A stretch of 64,000 nucleotides of DNA from Paracoccus caeni (GTDB taxonomy: Bacteria > Pseudomonadota > Alphaproteobacteria > Rhodobacterales > Rhodobacteraceae), in assembly GCF_016629665.1 (NCBI RefSeq), contig NZ_JAEPRQ010000008.1:62001-126000 (forward strand), written 5' to 3'. Position 1 is the stretch's first letter. Each line of letters opens with the position of its first letter. A model generated the notes under the pieces. That model saw only the letters and a list, made by a program, of their open reading frames with translations. It ran no database searches and was not told where the DNA came from. Position numbers and translations under genes: made by a program. Shown in pieces: positions 54,200-62,926 of the stretch.

Positions 54200-54634
54200 A
54201 TGATGCGATCGATCGTTGCGGCCATTGCCGCGCTTGCCCTGTCTGCCAGCTTCGCCGCAGCCGCTGAACACGAAGTCAGGATGCTCAATTCCGGCGAGTC
54301 CGGGCCGATGGTCTTCGAGCCCAGCTTCGTCAAGGCCGAGCCGGGCGATACGATCCGCTTTGTTCCCACCGATCTCAGCCACAATGTCGAAGGCATTCGC
54401 GGTATGCTGCCAGAAGGCGTCGAGCCTTTCCGCAGCAAGATCAACGAGGAATATATCCTGACCGTCACCCAAGAGGGTATCTATGGCGTCAAATGCACCC
54501 CGCATTTCGCGATGGGTATGGTGGCGCTGATTCAGGTCGGCGATGCCTCGGGCAATCTGGATGCCGCGAAAGAGGCGAAGCTGCCGGGCCGCGCCGCCGA
54601 GCGGATGGAAGCGGCCTTCGCGCAGGTGGAATGA
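54200..54634 (+). CDS. Pseudoazurin (type I copper protein)
   Basis: A signal peptide ([18 protein letters not shown]) precedes a cupredoxin with copper ligands H61, C99, H102 and M107 (SHNVEG and [10 protein letters not shown]), the exact pseudoazurin spacing. GGAG at 54191 sets the start at 54200. It carries electrons to nitrite or nitrous-oxide reductase in denitrifiers; here, beside exaA and the flavohaemoglobin/NsrR pair, it could serve either system. A strong terminator follows. Confidence 0.93.
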   Translation: MMRSIVAAIAALALSASFAAAAEHEVRMLNSGESGPMVFEPSFVKAEPGDTIRFVPTDLSHNVEGIRGMLPEGVEPFRSKINEEYILTVTQEGIYGVKCTPHFAMGMVALIQVGDASGNLDAAKEAKLPGRAAERMEAAFAQVE

Positions 54635-54643
54635 CTGTTTGAC

Positions 54644-54668
54644 CGGGGCGCTGCCGGACAGCGCCCCG
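54644..54668 (+). terminator. Rho-independent terminator after pseudoazurin
   Basis: CGGGGCGCTG and CAGCGCCCCG pair around CCGGA, followed by ATCTTTT. The stem is strong and the T-run is present, so this is the clearest intrinsic terminator in the window. Confidence 0.9.
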
Positions 54669-54697
54669 ATCTTTTCGGCTTGGTCTTTCTGGCCGGT

Positions 54698-55891
54698 CTA
54701 AGCGGCCAGATTTTCGTCGGTCGGACCAAAGAATTCGTAATGGATTCGGTCTGGTGAGACATTGGCCGCGATCAGGCTGGGGACGAAGTGCCGCAGGAAT
54801 GGTTTCGGCCCGCACAGAAAGATATCAGCCTGATCCAGCGGCACGCTGTCACGCAGCCAGTCGATGGTGATGTAGCCGGTATTCGCTGCATCTGCTGGCT
54901 CGCTTCGTTCGTAGAAAGTCGCCACCTCGATATTGTCGTGAAGCCGCGCAAGATGGCGGACATGGGCCGCAAGGGCGTGGCTGTGACGATCCGCCGTGCC
55001 ATGCACGAAATAGGTGGGCAGGGCTTTGTGCCGTTCGGCGATCTCTTCCAGCATGCTGACCATCGGCGTCAGCCCGACGCCTCCCGACAGCAGCACGACC
55101 GGCCTTTCGGGACTGTCGGCAAGGCAGAAATCACCGGCAGGGGCCGTCACTTCCAGCACACTGCCCAGTCGCGCGCTGTCATGGAGAAAGCCTGACGCCT
55201 CGCCCTGCGGCTCTCGTTTGACGGTAATGCGGTAATGGTCGCTGTTCGGTCCGCAAGAGATCGAATAGTTCCGGATCACACCCGACAGGCCAGCCGTATC
55301 AAAGCGCAGCGTCAGATATTGTCCCGGCTTGTGCCGCAATACCGGGCCGCCATCTTCCGGGCGCAAGGTGAACGAGACGATGATATCGCTTTCCGCCCGT
55401 TTTTCGGTGATCAGGAAACGCCGCCAGTCGGTCCAGCCGCCGGTCTGTGCGACAAGGTCCTGACGGATGACAGCTTCGCGGTTCATCAGGATTTCGGCAA
55501 GGAACCAGTAGGCCTCACCCCATGCGGCAAGGATCGGATCGGTGGCGGCCTCGCCCAGCACTTCCTTGATCGCTCCCAAAAGCGCGGTCGCGACAAAGGG
55601 ATAATGTTCCGGCAGAATCGCATAACCCACATGTTTCTGCGCAATCCGTTCCACCGTCGTCGTCAGCACCGGCAGGTTGTCGATGTTCTGCGCATAGGCC
55701 AGCACCGCCCCTGCAAGGGCAAAGCGCTGCGCACCGCTGTTCTGGTTCGACTGGTTGAACAGGCGGGCGATGTGTTCGTCCCGGAAAAGGCGGCGATACA
55801 TCGCTTCGGTGATCGCAACGCCGTGTTCGGCAAGAGCAGGCACGGTCGCCTTCACCAAGGCGATGGTTTCGGCAGAGAGCTGAGTGGCCAT
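54698..55891 (-). CDS. hmp: Flavohaemoglobin (nitric oxide dioxygenase)
   Basis: The 397-residue protein starts at ATG 55891. Globin part: proximal histidine H87 in RIAQKHVGY, distal Y32. Then the ferredoxin-reductase part with FAD segment NYSISCGP and NAD segment VVLLSGGVGLTPMVSMLEE, ending CGPKPF. It oxidises NO to nitrate in the cytoplasm. NsrR is divergent with two GATGCA-rich sites between, which is classic NO-responsive control. Confidence 0.94.
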   Translation of the reverse strand: MATQLSAETIALVKATVPALAEHGVAITEAMYRRLFRDEHIARLFNQSNQNSGAQRFALAGAVLAYAQNIDNLPVLTTTVERIAQKHVGYAILPEHYPFVATALLGAIKEVLGEAATDPILAAWGEAYWFLAEILMNREAVIRQDLVAQTGGWTDWRRFLITEKRAESDIIVSFTLRPEDGGPVLRHKPGQYLTLRFDTAGLSGVIRNYSISCGPNSDHYRITVKREPQGEASGFLHDSARLGSVLEVTAPAGDFCLADSPERPVVLLSGGVGLTPMVSMLEEIAERHKALPTYFVHGTADRHSHALAAHVRHLARLHDNIEVATFYERSEPADAANTGYITIDWLRDSVPLDQADIFLCGPKPFLRHFVPSLIAANVSPDRIHYEFFGPTDENLAA

Positions 55892-55902
55892 ATCGGCTTC
55901 CT

Positions 55903-55962
55903 TATACATGTATATAATCTGCATCTTATTGGGCGGTATATACATGCATCTTTGATGCATAT
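55903..55962. promoter_or_regulatory. Two NsrR-like sites in the hmp-nsrR gap
   Basis: TATACATG followed by GCATCTT occurs twice, at 55903-55927 and 55939-55953. In the second, ATGCATC (55944-55950) and GATGCAT (55954-55960) pair perfectly around TTT. AAGATGCA is the core of the NsrR consensus. Both sites lie between the divergent starts. Confidence 0.75.
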
Positions 55963-55973
55963 AATGTGACAAA

Positions 55974-56396
55974 ATGAAGCTGACCCGTTACACCGACTTT
56001 GCGCTGCGAACGATGATTCACCTTGCGGCGCGTCCTGAAGAGCTGTCCTCGATCCGCGCCATCGCCGGGGCTTACGGGATTTCGCAAAACCATCTGATGA
56101 AGGTTGTGAACGACCTGGGCCATGCGGGCTTTGTCGAGGCGGTGCGCGGTCGCAACGGCGGCATCCGTCTGGGCCGGCCCGCCGATCAGATCACTCTTGG
56201 CGAAATCGTGCGCCATACCGAGGGGCACGAAAAGCTGGTCGATTGCGATGGCTGCCTGATTTCGCCGGTCTGCACCCTGCCGCGTCTTCTGTCGGAGGCG
56301 ACCGAGGCGTTCATGCGCTCTCTGGACCGCTATCGGCTGTCCGATCTGGTCGCCTCGCCCGAGCAGTTCCGGGCGCTTCTGGCGATTGCCGAATAG
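55974..56396 (+). CDS. nsrR: NO-sensing repressor NsrR (Rrf2 family)
   Basis: The 140-residue protein has the Rrf2 winged helix (KLTRYTDFALRTMIHLAARP, ISQNHLMKVVNDLGHAGFVEAVRGRNGG) and the three iron-sulphur cysteines in CDGCLISPVC. NsrR represses hmp until NO attacks the cluster. The gene is divergent from hmp, with the operator sites between. Confidence 0.93.
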   Translation: MKLTRYTDFALRTMIHLAARPEELSSIRAIAGAYGISQNHLMKVVNDLGHAGFVEAVRGRNGGIRLGRPADQITLGEIVRHTEGHEKLVDCDGCLISPVCTLPRLLSEATEAFMRSLDRYRLSDLVASPEQFRALLAIAE

Positions 56397-56408
56397 AAGG
56401 GCCGGGCC

Positions 56409-57302
56409 TTAGCCGCCCAGCCAGCCTGCCGCGATCTGCCGCTTATGTGCGGTCATGGCGTTGCGGATCAGCATGGCGACCGTGACCGGGCCAACACCGC
56501 CCGGAACCGGGGTGATCCAGCCCGCGACGTTCAGCACCTTTTCCGTATCGACATCGCCGACAATCCTGACCGAACCATCCGCATCGGTGATCTGGTTGAT
56601 GCCAATATCGATGACCGCCGCGCCCGGCTTGATCATATCCGGCCCGATCAGATGCGGCTTGCCGACCGCCACCACCACCACATCCGCGCGCCGCGAATGC
56701 ATCGCGACCGAGCGGGTCATATGGTGGCACACAGTCACCGTCGCCCCTTCGGCCATCAGCAGAAAGGCAGCCGGTTTGCCGACGATCTCTGAATGGCCGA
56801 TCATCACGACCTCCAGACCCTTCAGATCCAGCCCGGTCTCTTTCACCAGCTCGACCGCAGCTGCGGCGGTACAGGGGGCCAGTGCCACGTCGTTGTAAAC
56901 GATGTTGCCGATAGAGGCGGGGTTCATCCCCTCGACATCTTTCAGCGGATGGATCGCCGATTGCAGCGAGCGGACATGGATATGCGACGGCACCGGACGC
57001 TGCAGGATGATGCCCAGCACATCGGGGGAATCGTTCAGCTCGACAATCCGGCGCTTGCAGTCCTCCAGCGTGATCTCGGCAGGCCATATCTGCTGATCGA
57101 AGGGGATCCCCGCTGCAGCCGCGCCGCGTGCCTGCCCCCGCACATAGACCTCGATCTCGGGCGACGGGCCGATAGAGATCGAAACCAGCCTGCCGACAGG
57201 TCGGGTCTTGGCGGCCTGCATCACCTCTTCGCGCAGTTCGGCCAGAATGCGGGCCTGAACGGCCTTGCCGTCGATCAGGCGATGATCCCGTTCTGCTGTC
57301 AT
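56409..57302 (-). CDS. folD: FolD-like methylene-tetrahydrofolate dehydrogenase, altered active site
   Basis: The 297-residue protein aligns with FolD throughout: LQRPVPSHIHV, IGHSEIVGKPAAFLL with the NADP loop, CHHMTRS and the C-terminal ITPVPGGVGPVTVAML. But the catalytic lysine of the cyclohydrolase (human K56) is Q57 in YVRGQARGA, and human D125 is E124 in DVEGM. Q101 is kept. It may therefore be a dehydrogenase with weak or no cyclohydrolase, or have another C1 role. Start ATG 57302; the longer frame is unlike the family. Confidence 0.85.
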   Translation of the reverse strand: MTAERDHRLIDGKAVQARILAELREEVMQAAKTRPVGRLVSISIGPSPEIEVYVRGQARGAAAAGIPFDQQIWPAEITLEDCKRRIVELNDSPDVLGIILQRPVPSHIHVRSLQSAIHPLKDVEGMNPASIGNIVYNDVALAPCTAAAAVELVKETGLDLKGLEVVMIGHSEIVGKPAAFLLMAEGATVTVCHHMTRSVAMHSRRADVVVVAVGKPHLIGPDMIKPGAAVIDIGINQITDADGSVRIVGDVDTEKVLNVAGWITPVPGGVGPVTVAMLIRNAMTAHKRQIAAGWLGG

Positions 57303-57476
57303 GCGATTGAACCCTTCTCTGTGGTCGCCGTAAGGCTGCCTTGCCGATGCCGCAGGTATCGCGTGATTTCGCCATAGGTGATAGGCCAGACCCGACCGCA
57401 CGGAGCGGCAAAGCGTCGCTTCGACGCCCCGCCTCTCGCGCAGGATTCCTTGGACGGGTCCGCGAAACCTGACTTG

Positions 57477-59711
57477 TCAGCCCTCTTGATCGGGCCGGAA
57501 GCGCATCAGGCGCAGGGCATTCAGCGTCACCAGAACCGTCGCCCCGGTATCGGCCAGAATGGCGATCCATAGCCCGGTGATGCCAAGGACCGAGGTGACC
57601 AGAAACACCGCCTTCAGCCCAAGCGCGATGGTGACGTTCTGGCGGATATTGCCCATGGTCGCGCGCGCCAGCCGGATCAGCGCCGGAACATCCGTCACCC
57701 TGTCGCGCAGGATCGCCGCATCCGCAGTCTCCAGAGCCACATCGGTCCCCGAACCCATGGCGACCCCGATCCCCGCCTGCTTAAGTGCGGGCGCATCATT
57801 GATGCCGTCACCGATCATCATCACCTGCCCCGAAGCGCCCAGTTCGCGGATCGCCTCCAGCTTGTCCTCGGGCATCATTCCCGCCCTGAAGCTCATGCCC
57901 AGATCGCCCGCAATCGCTTCAGCCGTCCGGGGATTGTCGCCGGTCAGCATGATCGAGCCGACATTCAGCGCCTGCAATTGCCGCACAGCCTCTGCGGCAT
58001 CTGCGCGCGGCTCATCGCGCATCGCGATCAGGCCCAGCGGTTGATCCTGCCGGAACACCGCAACGACGGTCTTGCCCTCGCTTTCCAGACGGGCGGCGAC
58101 ACTTGTCTGATCCGATGCGATGCCACCGTGCTCTGCCGCATGTGCCGGTGAGGAAACCCATGCCTGCACCCCCGCAACCGTGGCCTCGACACCTTTGCCG
58201 ACCAAGGCGCGCGCATTCTGGGAAGGCAACGGCGCAATCCCCGCTTTATCGACCCGCGCAAGGATCGCCCGCGCAAGTGGGTGGCTTGAGCCGCTTTCGA
58301 CCGCACCCGCGACTTGCAGAAGTTCCGCTTCCCCGATGCCGGATGTCGGGATCAGGTCTGTGACGACTGGTCTGCCATGGGTCAGCGTGCCGGTTTTGTC
58401 GAAGGCGACCTGCGTGACGCTTGCGGCGGCCTCGATCACCGCGCCGCCCTTCATCAGCAGCCCGCGCTTTGCCCCCGCTGACAGCGAGGACGCAATGGCG
58501 GCGGGGACCGAGATCACCAGCGCACAAGGGCAACCGATCAGCAGCAATGCCAGCCCGCGATAAATCCACGTCTCCCACGCGGCCCCGAAAGCCAGCGGCG
58601 GGACGATGATCACCAGTGCCGCGACGGCGACGATTGCCGGCATATACCAGCGGCTGAAGCGGTCGATGAAGCGTTCGGTGGGCGCGCGTGCATCCTCGGC
58701 CTCTTCGACCAGACGGATGATGCGGGCGATGGTGTTGTCCGATGCCTCACGGGTGACGCGGATGCGCAGCGCGGCTTCGGTGTTGACCGAACCGGCGAAA
58801 ACCGCCTCGCCCGGCCCCTTGGTCACGGGAACGCTTTCGCCGGTGACCGGGCTTTCATCGATGCCGCCCAGCCCCTCGACGATCTCGCCATCCGCCGCGA
58901 CCCTGTCGCCGGGGCGGACAAGGATGACCTGACCGATTGCAAGACTGTTGGCAGGAACCTCGCGCGTCTGACCATCGATTTCGACGATGGCGGTCTTTGG
59001 CACGAGATTTGCCAGCGCGCGGATCCCGTCGCGGGCCTTGCCTGCGGCAACCCCTTCCAGCACCTCGCCGACGGCGAACAGGAACACCACCAACGCGGCC
59101 TCTTCCGCGGCACCGATGAACAGCGCGCCGATGGCGGCGATGGTCATCAGGCTTTCGATGGTGAAGGGCTGGCCCATGCGCAGCGCCTCGAAAGCACGCT
59201 TTGCGATGGGCGCGACGCCGATCACGCAGGCCAGAACAAAGGCCCAGCGGCCGGTTTCGGAGGAGGTCAGAAGCTCGAAGGCCCAGGCAAGGACAAGCAG
59301 GGTGCCGGTGAGGATGACCAAACGGCCTTTGCCGGTCTGATACCACCGCAGGCTGCGATCAGCGGGTGCAGCGCTGTCCTTCGCGGGACCGCCCGTCATG
59401 GCCGCTGCCGGTTCACCGACCGGCCTATCATCGTGCGGCGCTTCGATCGGCAGGACGAATTTTCGCGCACCGGGCACCGTCTGGCCCTTCGGCGCGATGC
59501 CATATCCCAACCGGCGCACAACCGCCTCGATCTCCTGCGCTTCGGTGCCGCCATCGGTCAATGTCAGCGATAGCCGCTCGCTTATCAGGGCGACCTTGAC
59601 ATCGCTGACGCCCGGCAACCGCTCGACCGCCTTGGTGACTTTGGCCGTGCAGGCAGCGCAATCCATGCCGCTGACGGTCCATTCGCGCCGCTGTATCACG
59701 CTATCGCTCAT
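57477..59711 (-). CDS. zntA: ZntA-type heavy-metal P1B ATPase
   Basis: 744 residues: N-terminal metal-binding domain with C18-A-A-C21, membrane region, CPC motif 394-396, phosphorylation DKTGT at 438-442 and TGDNPRTAEAIAGDLG. This set fits Zn/Cd/Pb export. ATG 59711 follows AGGAG. The divergent MerR gene and a palindrome with a 19-base promoter spacer indicate metal-induced transcription. Confidence 0.93.
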   Translation of the reverse strand: MSDSVIQRREWTVSGMDCAACTAKVTKAVERLPGVSDVKVALISERLSLTLTDGGTEAQEIEAVVRRLGYGIAPKGQTVPGARKFVLPIEAPHDDRPVGEPAAAMTGGPAKDSAAPADRSLRWYQTGKGRLVILTGTLLVLAWAFELLTSSETGRWAFVLACVIGVAPIAKRAFEALRMGQPFTIESLMTIAAIGALFIGAAEEAALVVFLFAVGEVLEGVAAGKARDGIRALANLVPKTAIVEIDGQTREVPANSLAIGQVILVRPGDRVAADGEIVEGLGGIDESPVTGESVPVTKGPGEAVFAGSVNTEAALRIRVTREASDNTIARIIRLVEEAEDARAPTERFIDRFSRWYMPAIVAVAALVIIVPPLAFGAAWETWIYRGLALLLIGCPCALVISVPAAIASSLSAGAKRGLLMKGGAVIEAAASVTQVAFDKTGTLTHGRPVVTDLIPTSGIGEAELLQVAGAVESGSSHPLARAILARVDKAGIAPLPSQNARALVGKGVEATVAGVQAWVSSPAHAAEHGGIASDQTSVAARLESEGKTVVAVFRQDQPLGLIAMRDEPRADAAEAVRQLQALNVGSIMLTGDNPRTAEAIAGDLGMSFRAGMMPEDKLEAIRELGASGQVMMIGDGINDAPALKQAGIGVAMGSGTDVALETADAAILRDRVTDVPALIRLARATMGNIRQNVTIALGLKAVFLVTSVLGITGLWIAILADTGATVLVTLNALRLMRFRPDQEG

Positions 59712-59766
59712 CCTGATCTCCTGCCTTCTGAACGGACTTTCCTTCATCGAATCGCAGATGTAATGT

Positions 59767-59781
59767 CTCTAGTAACTAGAG
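59767..59781. promoter_or_regulatory. MerR-type operator/promoter of zntA
   Basis: CTCTAGT (59767-59773) and ACTAGAG (59775-59781) pair perfectly around one A. On the zntA strand TTGAAG and TACATC flank this palindrome with a 19-base spacer, the overlong spacing typical of MerR-activated promoters. Confidence 0.75.
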
Positions 59782-59798
59782 CTTCAAGAGGTTTTTTC

Positions 59799-60227
59799 AT
59801 GCTCAGCATCGGAAAACTTAGCGCCTCCGCCGGGGTCAAGATTCCGACGATCCGGTATTACGAGCAGATCGGCCTGCTCAGCCCGCCCATCCGTACTGCC
59901 GGTAACCAGCGGCTTTATGACCGAGCTGCGCTGGAAAGGCTGGCCTTCATCCGGCACGCCCGCGATCTTGGCTTTCCGCTTGAGGCGATCAGAGAGTTGC
60001 TGAGCCTGTCCGATCATCCCGACATGCCCTGCGCCGCGGCAGACGTGATCGCCAAGCGGCAGTTGCTTTCGGTGCAAAGCAGGATCGCGATGCTGCAATC
60101 GCTGCAGGAAGAGCTGGAGCGGATGGTGACCCAATGCGCGCATGGAACGGTGTCGGATTGCAAGGTGATCGAGGTGGTGGGCAATCACCGCCTGTGCCTG
60201 CACGAGGATCATGCCGCCGCCGATTGA
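59799..60227 (+). CDS. MerR-family metal regulator, ZntR/PbrR-like
   Basis: From ATG 59799 the 142-residue protein has the MerR helix-turn-helix (LSIGKLSASAGVKIPTIRYY) and cysteines C78, C113, C121 and C133, in positions typical of ZntR/PbrR divalent-metal sensors. The longer in-frame start overlaps the operator. Opposite zntA, it should activate that gene when zinc, cadmium or lead is bound. Confidence 0.9.
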   Translation: MLSIGKLSASAGVKIPTIRYYEQIGLLSPPIRTAGNQRLYDRAALERLAFIRHARDLGFPLEAIRELLSLSDHPDMPCAAADVIAKRQLLSVQSRIAMLQSLQEELERMVTQCAHGTVSDCKVIEVVGNHRLCLHEDHAAAD

Positions 60228-60262
60228 CGTTTCGGTATTGGTATGGCCGATCACCCGGCGCC

Positions 60263-60280
60263 TGCCCGGATAGTCGGGCA
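60263..60280 (+). terminator. Short hairpin after the MerR gene
   Basis: TGCCCG and CGGGCA pair around GATAGT, 36 bases past the stop. No strong T-run; a modest terminator. Confidence 0.5.
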
Positions 60281-60357
60281 CAGCGCGTGCGATTTGCCAT
60301 TGATCCCGCAACCGGCATTGTTGTGCTTTCGCTTCTCTCCGCGCTAGGCTGCCGGAT

Positions 60358-61257
60358 ATGAGATCAGACGAAGCGATTGACCCCGAATTTCTGGCCATTG
60401 CCGCGCCCCGAGCGGCGCTGACCCTGCCTTTCGATGCCTCTGCGCCCGAACCGGCCCGCAGGAACCGACGGGAATTGTTCGGCCCGGTTTCGGGGCGCAT
60501 GGCAGCGCATGTGCAGACCGAGCGTAGAGATGATCTGGCCTTCTTCACCCCCGACAATGCCCGCCCGGGATATATCCTTTATCTGCATGGCGGCGGCTGG
60601 GCGCTTTGCGATACCGTGACCCATGCAGCGGTGATGACCGATCTTGCGGCGACTTCTGGGCTGACCGTGGCAGGCGCGGATTATCCCCTCGCGCCCGAGC
60701 ATCCCTATCCGCAGGCGCTGGATATGCTGGCTGAAACCGCCGCAAGGCTGGCTGCCGAAAATCCCGGCGCGCCGCTGGTTCTGGCGGGGGATAGCGCGGG
60801 GGCGAACCTTGCCCTTGGACTTGCGGCGCGGCTGCGAGATGCGGGAAGCGTGCGGGTCGATGCGCTGGTTCTGTTCTATGGCTGCTATCGCAGGCTGTTC
60901 GATACCGAAAGTCACCGGCTTTACGGCGGTGGAGAATTCGGCCTGACGACCGAGGGTATGCGGGTTTACTGGGATCTGTATCTGGCATCGCATTCCGCGC
61001 CCGCTTATGGCGACCTGACCAAGCTGGACGTAAACGGACTGCCGCCCTGTTTCATCGGGGCGGCGGCGCTTGATTGCCTTCGCGACGACAGCACATGGCT
61101 GGCAGATCGGTTAAGCGCGGCAGGCATCCCCAATGCCCACCAGAGCGTCCCGGCAGTCCCGCATGGTTTCCTGCATTATACCGGACTTTATCCGCCCGCC
61201 TTCGGATTGCTGGATGCTGCGGGCCAATGGTTGCGCGACCGGGATCGCCAGCCGTAG
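60358..61257 (+). CDS. Alpha/beta-hydrolase of the HSL/esterase group
   Basis: 299 residues with oxyanion motif HGGGW (YLHGGGWALCD), nucleophile S in GDSAGANL, DYPLAPEHPYP, and a C-terminal HGFLHY histidine. This is the hormone-sensitive-lipase group acting on short esters or lactones. No signal peptide. It converges on the LysR gene. The substrate is unknown. Confidence 0.87.
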   Translation: MRSDEAIDPEFLAIAAPRAALTLPFDASAPEPARRNRRELFGPVSGRMAAHVQTERRDDLAFFTPDNARPGYILYLHGGGWALCDTVTHAAVMTDLAATSGLTVAGADYPLAPEHPYPQALDMLAETAARLAAENPGAPLVLAGDSAGANLALGLAARLRDAGSVRVDALVLFYGCYRRLFDTESHRLYGGGEFGLTTEGMRVYWDLYLASHSAPAYGDLTKLDVNGLPPCFIGAAALDCLRDDSTWLADRLSAAGIPNAHQSVPAVPHGFLHYTGLYPPAFGLLDAAGQWLRDRDRQP

Positions 61258-61275
61258 CGACCACCGGCAACGGGG

Positions 61276-62196
61276 CTATGAGGCGTAGCCTCCGCCGTCC
61301 GGGCGGCATATCCGCATCAGCGCGGCGGCGAAACTGGTTGCTGCCGGGCCGAACGGCTCATCCAGCCTGCGGGCAAGATAGCACTGTGACTGAACCTCGC
61401 TGTCCTGACCCAACAGCGTCGTCTTCAGGCGGACCAGCCGTCCGGCGCTCAGGTCGTCCTTGATCAGCCATAACGGCAGGCGACCCCATCCCAAACCGGA
61501 CAGGATCAGCGCATGCTTGGCGCTTTGACTGTTCACCCGGCAGGATTGCGGAGACAGCACGCCGAAATCACGTCCCTCAGACAGCGCAGATGGATCGGAC
61601 TGAACGATCTGCACATGATCCGCCAGATCGGGCAGGCCGATATTGCAAAGACCCGCCAGCGGATGCCCGCCGGCAACGACCGCGACTTGCGACAGCGACG
61701 ACAGCGCGTCGAAGCTGATCCGGGGATCGCGGAAGTCCTCACCGACCATGATCGCAAGGGTGCAGCGCCGATCCTTTAGTGCCGTTACCGGCCCGCCCAA
61801 AGGCTCGACCGAGACGCGGATCGCGACCGAGGGGAAGCACGCCCGCATTTGGGTCAGCGCCGCACCCACGGTTTCAAGGGGGAAAAGCGTATCGACAACG
61901 ATGGGCAGTGCGAGCTCGACCCCTTCGCCGAAGCCGCGTGCCCGTGCGCGCATCGCATCGACGCGCAGAAGCACGTCGCGCGCATCGGCAAGAAGCGCCT
62001 TTCCCTCGGATGTCAGAACCGGGCGATGACCCGAGCGGTCGAACAGAAGGACGCCCAGTTGCGCCTCCAGATTGGCGATGCTGACGCTGACGCCCGATTG
62101 CGCGCGCGACAGGCTGCCCGCTCCGGCACGAAAGCTGCCGCGATCGGCGACGGCGACGAAAGTGCGGATTTGATCCAGGGTCAGTGCGTCCAGCAT
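61276..62196 (-). CDS. LysR-family regulator next to wrbA
   Basis: The helix-turn-helix is typical: [58 protein letters not shown] 62196 is preferred to a GTG two codons earlier. Opposite wrbA, with a TGAT-N9-ATCA dyad between, it likely controls the wrbA-MFS pair. Effector unknown, perhaps a quinone. Confidence 0.88.
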   Translation of the reverse strand: MLDALTLDQIRTFVAVADRGSFRAGAGSLSRAQSGVSVSIANLEAQLGVLLFDRSGHRPVLTSEGKALLADARDVLLRVDAMRARARGFGEGVELALPIVVDTLFPLETVGAALTQMRACFPSVAIRVSVEPLGGPVTALKDRRCTLAIMVGEDFRDPRISFDALSSLSQVAVVAGGHPLAGLCNIGLPDLADHVQIVQSDPSALSEGRDFGVLSPQSCRVNSQSAKHALILSGLGWGRLPLWLIKDDLSAGRLVRLKTTLLGQDSEVQSQCYLARRLDEPFGPAATSFAAALMRICRPDGGGYAS

Positions 62197-62217
62197 GATC
62201 ACTTCAGCTTATCAGTT

Positions 62218-62234
62218 TGATGCAAATTCTATCA
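62218..62234. promoter_or_regulatory. Candidate LysR box
   Basis: TGAT (62218-62221) and ATCA (62231-62234) flank nine bases in the LysR/wrbA divergent region, containing the T-N11-A pattern of LysR operators. Confidence 0.45.
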
Positions 62235-62299
62235 CTCCTGCCGGTCAAGCGTCAGGTCTATATCCATTCCACATCGAAAATTTCGCAAGGAGCAGGCCA

Positions 62300-62926
62300 A
62301 TGACCCGCGTTCTGGTGCTTTACTATTCCTCTTACGGCCATATCGAGAAAATGGCCGCCGCGATTGCCGAGGGTGCGCGCGAGACAGGGGCAACTGTCGC
62401 GCTGCGGCGCGTGCCCGAACTGGTCCCGCCCGAGGTCGCGGCGCAATCCGGCTATAAGCAGGACCCCGAGGTTGCGGTGGCGAAAGTGTCGGAACTGGCC
62501 GACTACGACGCCATCATCATCGGCACGCCGACCCGTTTCGGCAACATGGCCTCGCAGATGAAGAACTTTCTGGATCAGACCGGCGGCCTGTGGTTCGAGG
62601 ATCGGCTGGTCGGCAAGGTCGGCAGCGTCTTTACTTCGACCGGCAGCCAGCATGGCGGACAAGAAACCACGATCCAGTCCACCCATACCGTGCTGCTGCA
62701 CCTTGGCATGATCGTCGTCGGGCTGCCCTACAGCTTCAAGGGCCAGCTGCGTATGGATGAGATCACCGGCGGGTCACCCTATGGTGCCTCGACGCTTGCC
62801 GACGATGGCAATGGCGGCGACCGTCAGCCAAGCGCGAATGAGTTGGACGGAGCCCGCTTTCAGGGCCGGCATGTGGCCGGGATCGCGGCGGCGCTGGTCG
62901 CGGGCAGACCGGCAGGGGCTGCGTGA
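62300..62926 (+). CDS. wrbA: NAD(P)H:quinone oxidoreductase type IV (WrbA)
   Basis: 208-residue flavodoxin-like protein: FMN loop [35 protein letters not shown] and [11 protein letters not shown]. WrbA reduces quinones by two electrons, avoiding radicals. AAGGAG precedes ATG 62300. The stop overlaps the ATG of the MFS gene, so both are coupled. Confidence 0.93.
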   Translation: MTRVLVLYYSSYGHIEKMAAAIAEGARETGATVALRRVPELVPPEVAAQSGYKQDPEVAVAKVSELADYDAIIIGTPTRFGNMASQMKNFLDQTGGLWFEDRLVGKVGSVFTSTGSQHGGQETTIQSTHTVLLHLGMIVVGLPYSFKGQLRMDEITGGSPYGASTLADDGNGGDRQPSANELDGARFQGRHVAGIAAALVAGRPAGAA

